Shown: positions 63,466 through 64,000 of the stretch, one piece after another | Layout of the letters: every line of letters starts with the position of its first letter | How positions within the stretch are numbered: the first letter of the stretch is position 1 | Origin: Laburnicola sp. R22_1 | Taxonomy: Eukaryota; Ascomycota; Dothideomycetes; Pleosporales; Didymosphaeriaceae | Direction of reading: 5' to 3' | Length of the DNA: 64,000 nucleotides | Assembly (NCBI GenBank): GCA_014281115.1 | Contig: JACONQ010000010.1 | Coordinates: 372,001 to 436,000, forward strand | The notes under the pieces: model-generated | What the model saw: only the letters and a program-made list of their open reading frames with translations | The model's database searches: none | Told to the model about the DNA's origin: nothing | Made by a program: the position numbers and the translations under genes

Positions 63466-64000
63466 ATGGGAATCATCTCAGAAGTCCTAACTTTTGAGCA
63501 ATTTTCTGGGCAATTTTCTGCGCGACCGAAGCAAAAGTTCTCGAAACCGTACCATCCTAGGGACGACTCTATATTGCATAACACCACGACGGATGAAGCG
63601 AATGAACAAGAAGGGCATGTCGATATTACAGCGAGAGATCTAATACTAGGCAAGATCATAAGAACTTTGAAGGAAATAATCGGAAACGACAATTACGACG
63701 ACGATAACTTGTCACTGGTTCAGCAAGCCGTGGATCAAATCTCGATTGACAATCAACGGCGTTCGAGCGTAGTCTCGGTTATTGGGGGCCAAGGAAAAGG
63801 CAAGAGCTTGCTCGTAAACGCCCTACTCCACCGCAGGCACCTCGCGAGGACCAGTACGGATGGCCATGGTTGCACTTCTAGTCCCGTACAATACACATAC
63901 AACCATCTCTTCGCAGAAGAGATGGGCAAGTGCTCTGCCATGATAGAGTTCAAAAGCGGTAGCCAGCTACAGCCATTGATCGCAGGATTTGTTGAGCAGT
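63466..64000 (+). CDS. Dynamin-like large GTPase, SLIP-GC-type (partial, C-terminus outside window)
   Basis: An open frame from the ATG at 63466 runs off the right edge after ~178 codons. Following a ~105-residue leader with helices (DLILGKIIRTLKEIIGND, LSLVQQAVDQI), SSVVSVIGGQGKGKSLLVNALL supplies a P-loop GxxxxGKS (G1), and RTSTDGHGCTSSPVQYTY carries a Thr/Ser-rich G2-like loop as in fungal proteins related to nuclear GTPase SLIP-GC (usual form GAGKSSLINALL...ACTA). G3 and G4 motifs should lie beyond the window. Proteins of this class occur in many lineage-specific copies in ascomycetes, sometimes in heterokaryon-incompatibility regions. Size and C-terminal domains cannot be judged. Confidence 0.65.
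   Translation, partial: MGIISEVLTFEQFSGQFSARPKQKFSKPYHPRDDSILHNTTTDEANEQEGHVDITARDLILGKIIRTLKEIIGNDNYDDDNLSLVQQAVDQISIDNQRRSSVVSVIGGQGKGKSLLVNALLHRRHLARTSTDGHGCTSSPVQYTYNHLFAEEMGKCSAMIEFKSGSQLQPLIAGFVEQ

Overview
The window is nuclear DNA of a filamentous ascomycete (Pezizomycotina). The evidence is compact genes with short GT-AG introns of mostly 45-110 nt, CTAAC/CTGAC-type branch points close to the acceptor, a fungal Zn2Cys6 regulator, a GPI-anchored multi-CBM18 chitinase, a Bcs1-like AAA ATPase, an Rpn5 proteasome subunit and a pogo/Fot1-class transposon. A Dothideomycete is my guess from overall gene flavour; the sequence does not prove it. There are no bacterial operons, no CRISPR array and no phage.

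Layout, left to right. 0-12.4 kb: 3' part of a GPR1/FUN34/YaaH acetate-transporter gene (-), a Bcs1-like AAA ATPase (+), a calcineurin-like phosphoesterase (-), an FSH1-type serine hydrolase (-), a pogo-like transposon with long inverted repeats lodged directly upstream of it, proteasome subunit RPN5 (-) and a nucleotidyltransferase-fold protein (-). 12.4-25 kb: a gene-poor stretch with a MITE-like element, a small membrane protein (+), a Zn2Cys6 transcription factor (-) and an MFS transporter (-), then a 39-bp minisatellite. 25-38 kb: a GPI-anchored GH18/CBM18 chitinase (+) carrying an apparent frameshift, an 844-codon coiled-coil protein (+), a GH43 arabinanase (-), an SDR pseudogene fragment, an O-methyltransferase (-) and an AT-rich, RIP-like island. 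38-49 kb: Nudix hydrolase (+), Srs2-type helicase (+), a near-perfect 68-bp hairpin beside an intron-containing tRNA-Val (-), a small mitochondrial-type protein (+), a zinc-ribbon protein with a PIP-like box (-), MEMO1 (+) and a charged hypothetical (-). 50-64 kb: FAT1-type acyl-CoA synthetase (+), AP180/CALM endocytic adaptor (-), divergent NudC (+), a berberine-bridge-like FAD oxidase (+), a lineage-type hypothetical (-), an SDR epimerase (-) and the start of a dynamin-like GTPase (+) cut by the window edge.

Most genes are housekeeping or general metabolism and do not form one pathway. The O-methyltransferase, FAD oxidase, Zn2Cys6 factor and MFS transporter are types often found in secondary-metabolite clusters, but they are dispersed and no backbone synthase is present. 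I reconstructed exon structures for most multi-exon genes by splice-site reading; in every case listed with exon coordinates the spliced length is a multiple of three and ends in a stop. I found no clearly new biological system. The best leads are the chitinase (degenerate catalytic motif plus a frameshift in a recently duplicated repeat), the 68-bp hairpin next to tRNA-Val, the family of TCCTGGGGTAACAC-type ends, the transposase with a substituted catalytic Asp, and the truncated GTPase at the right edge.
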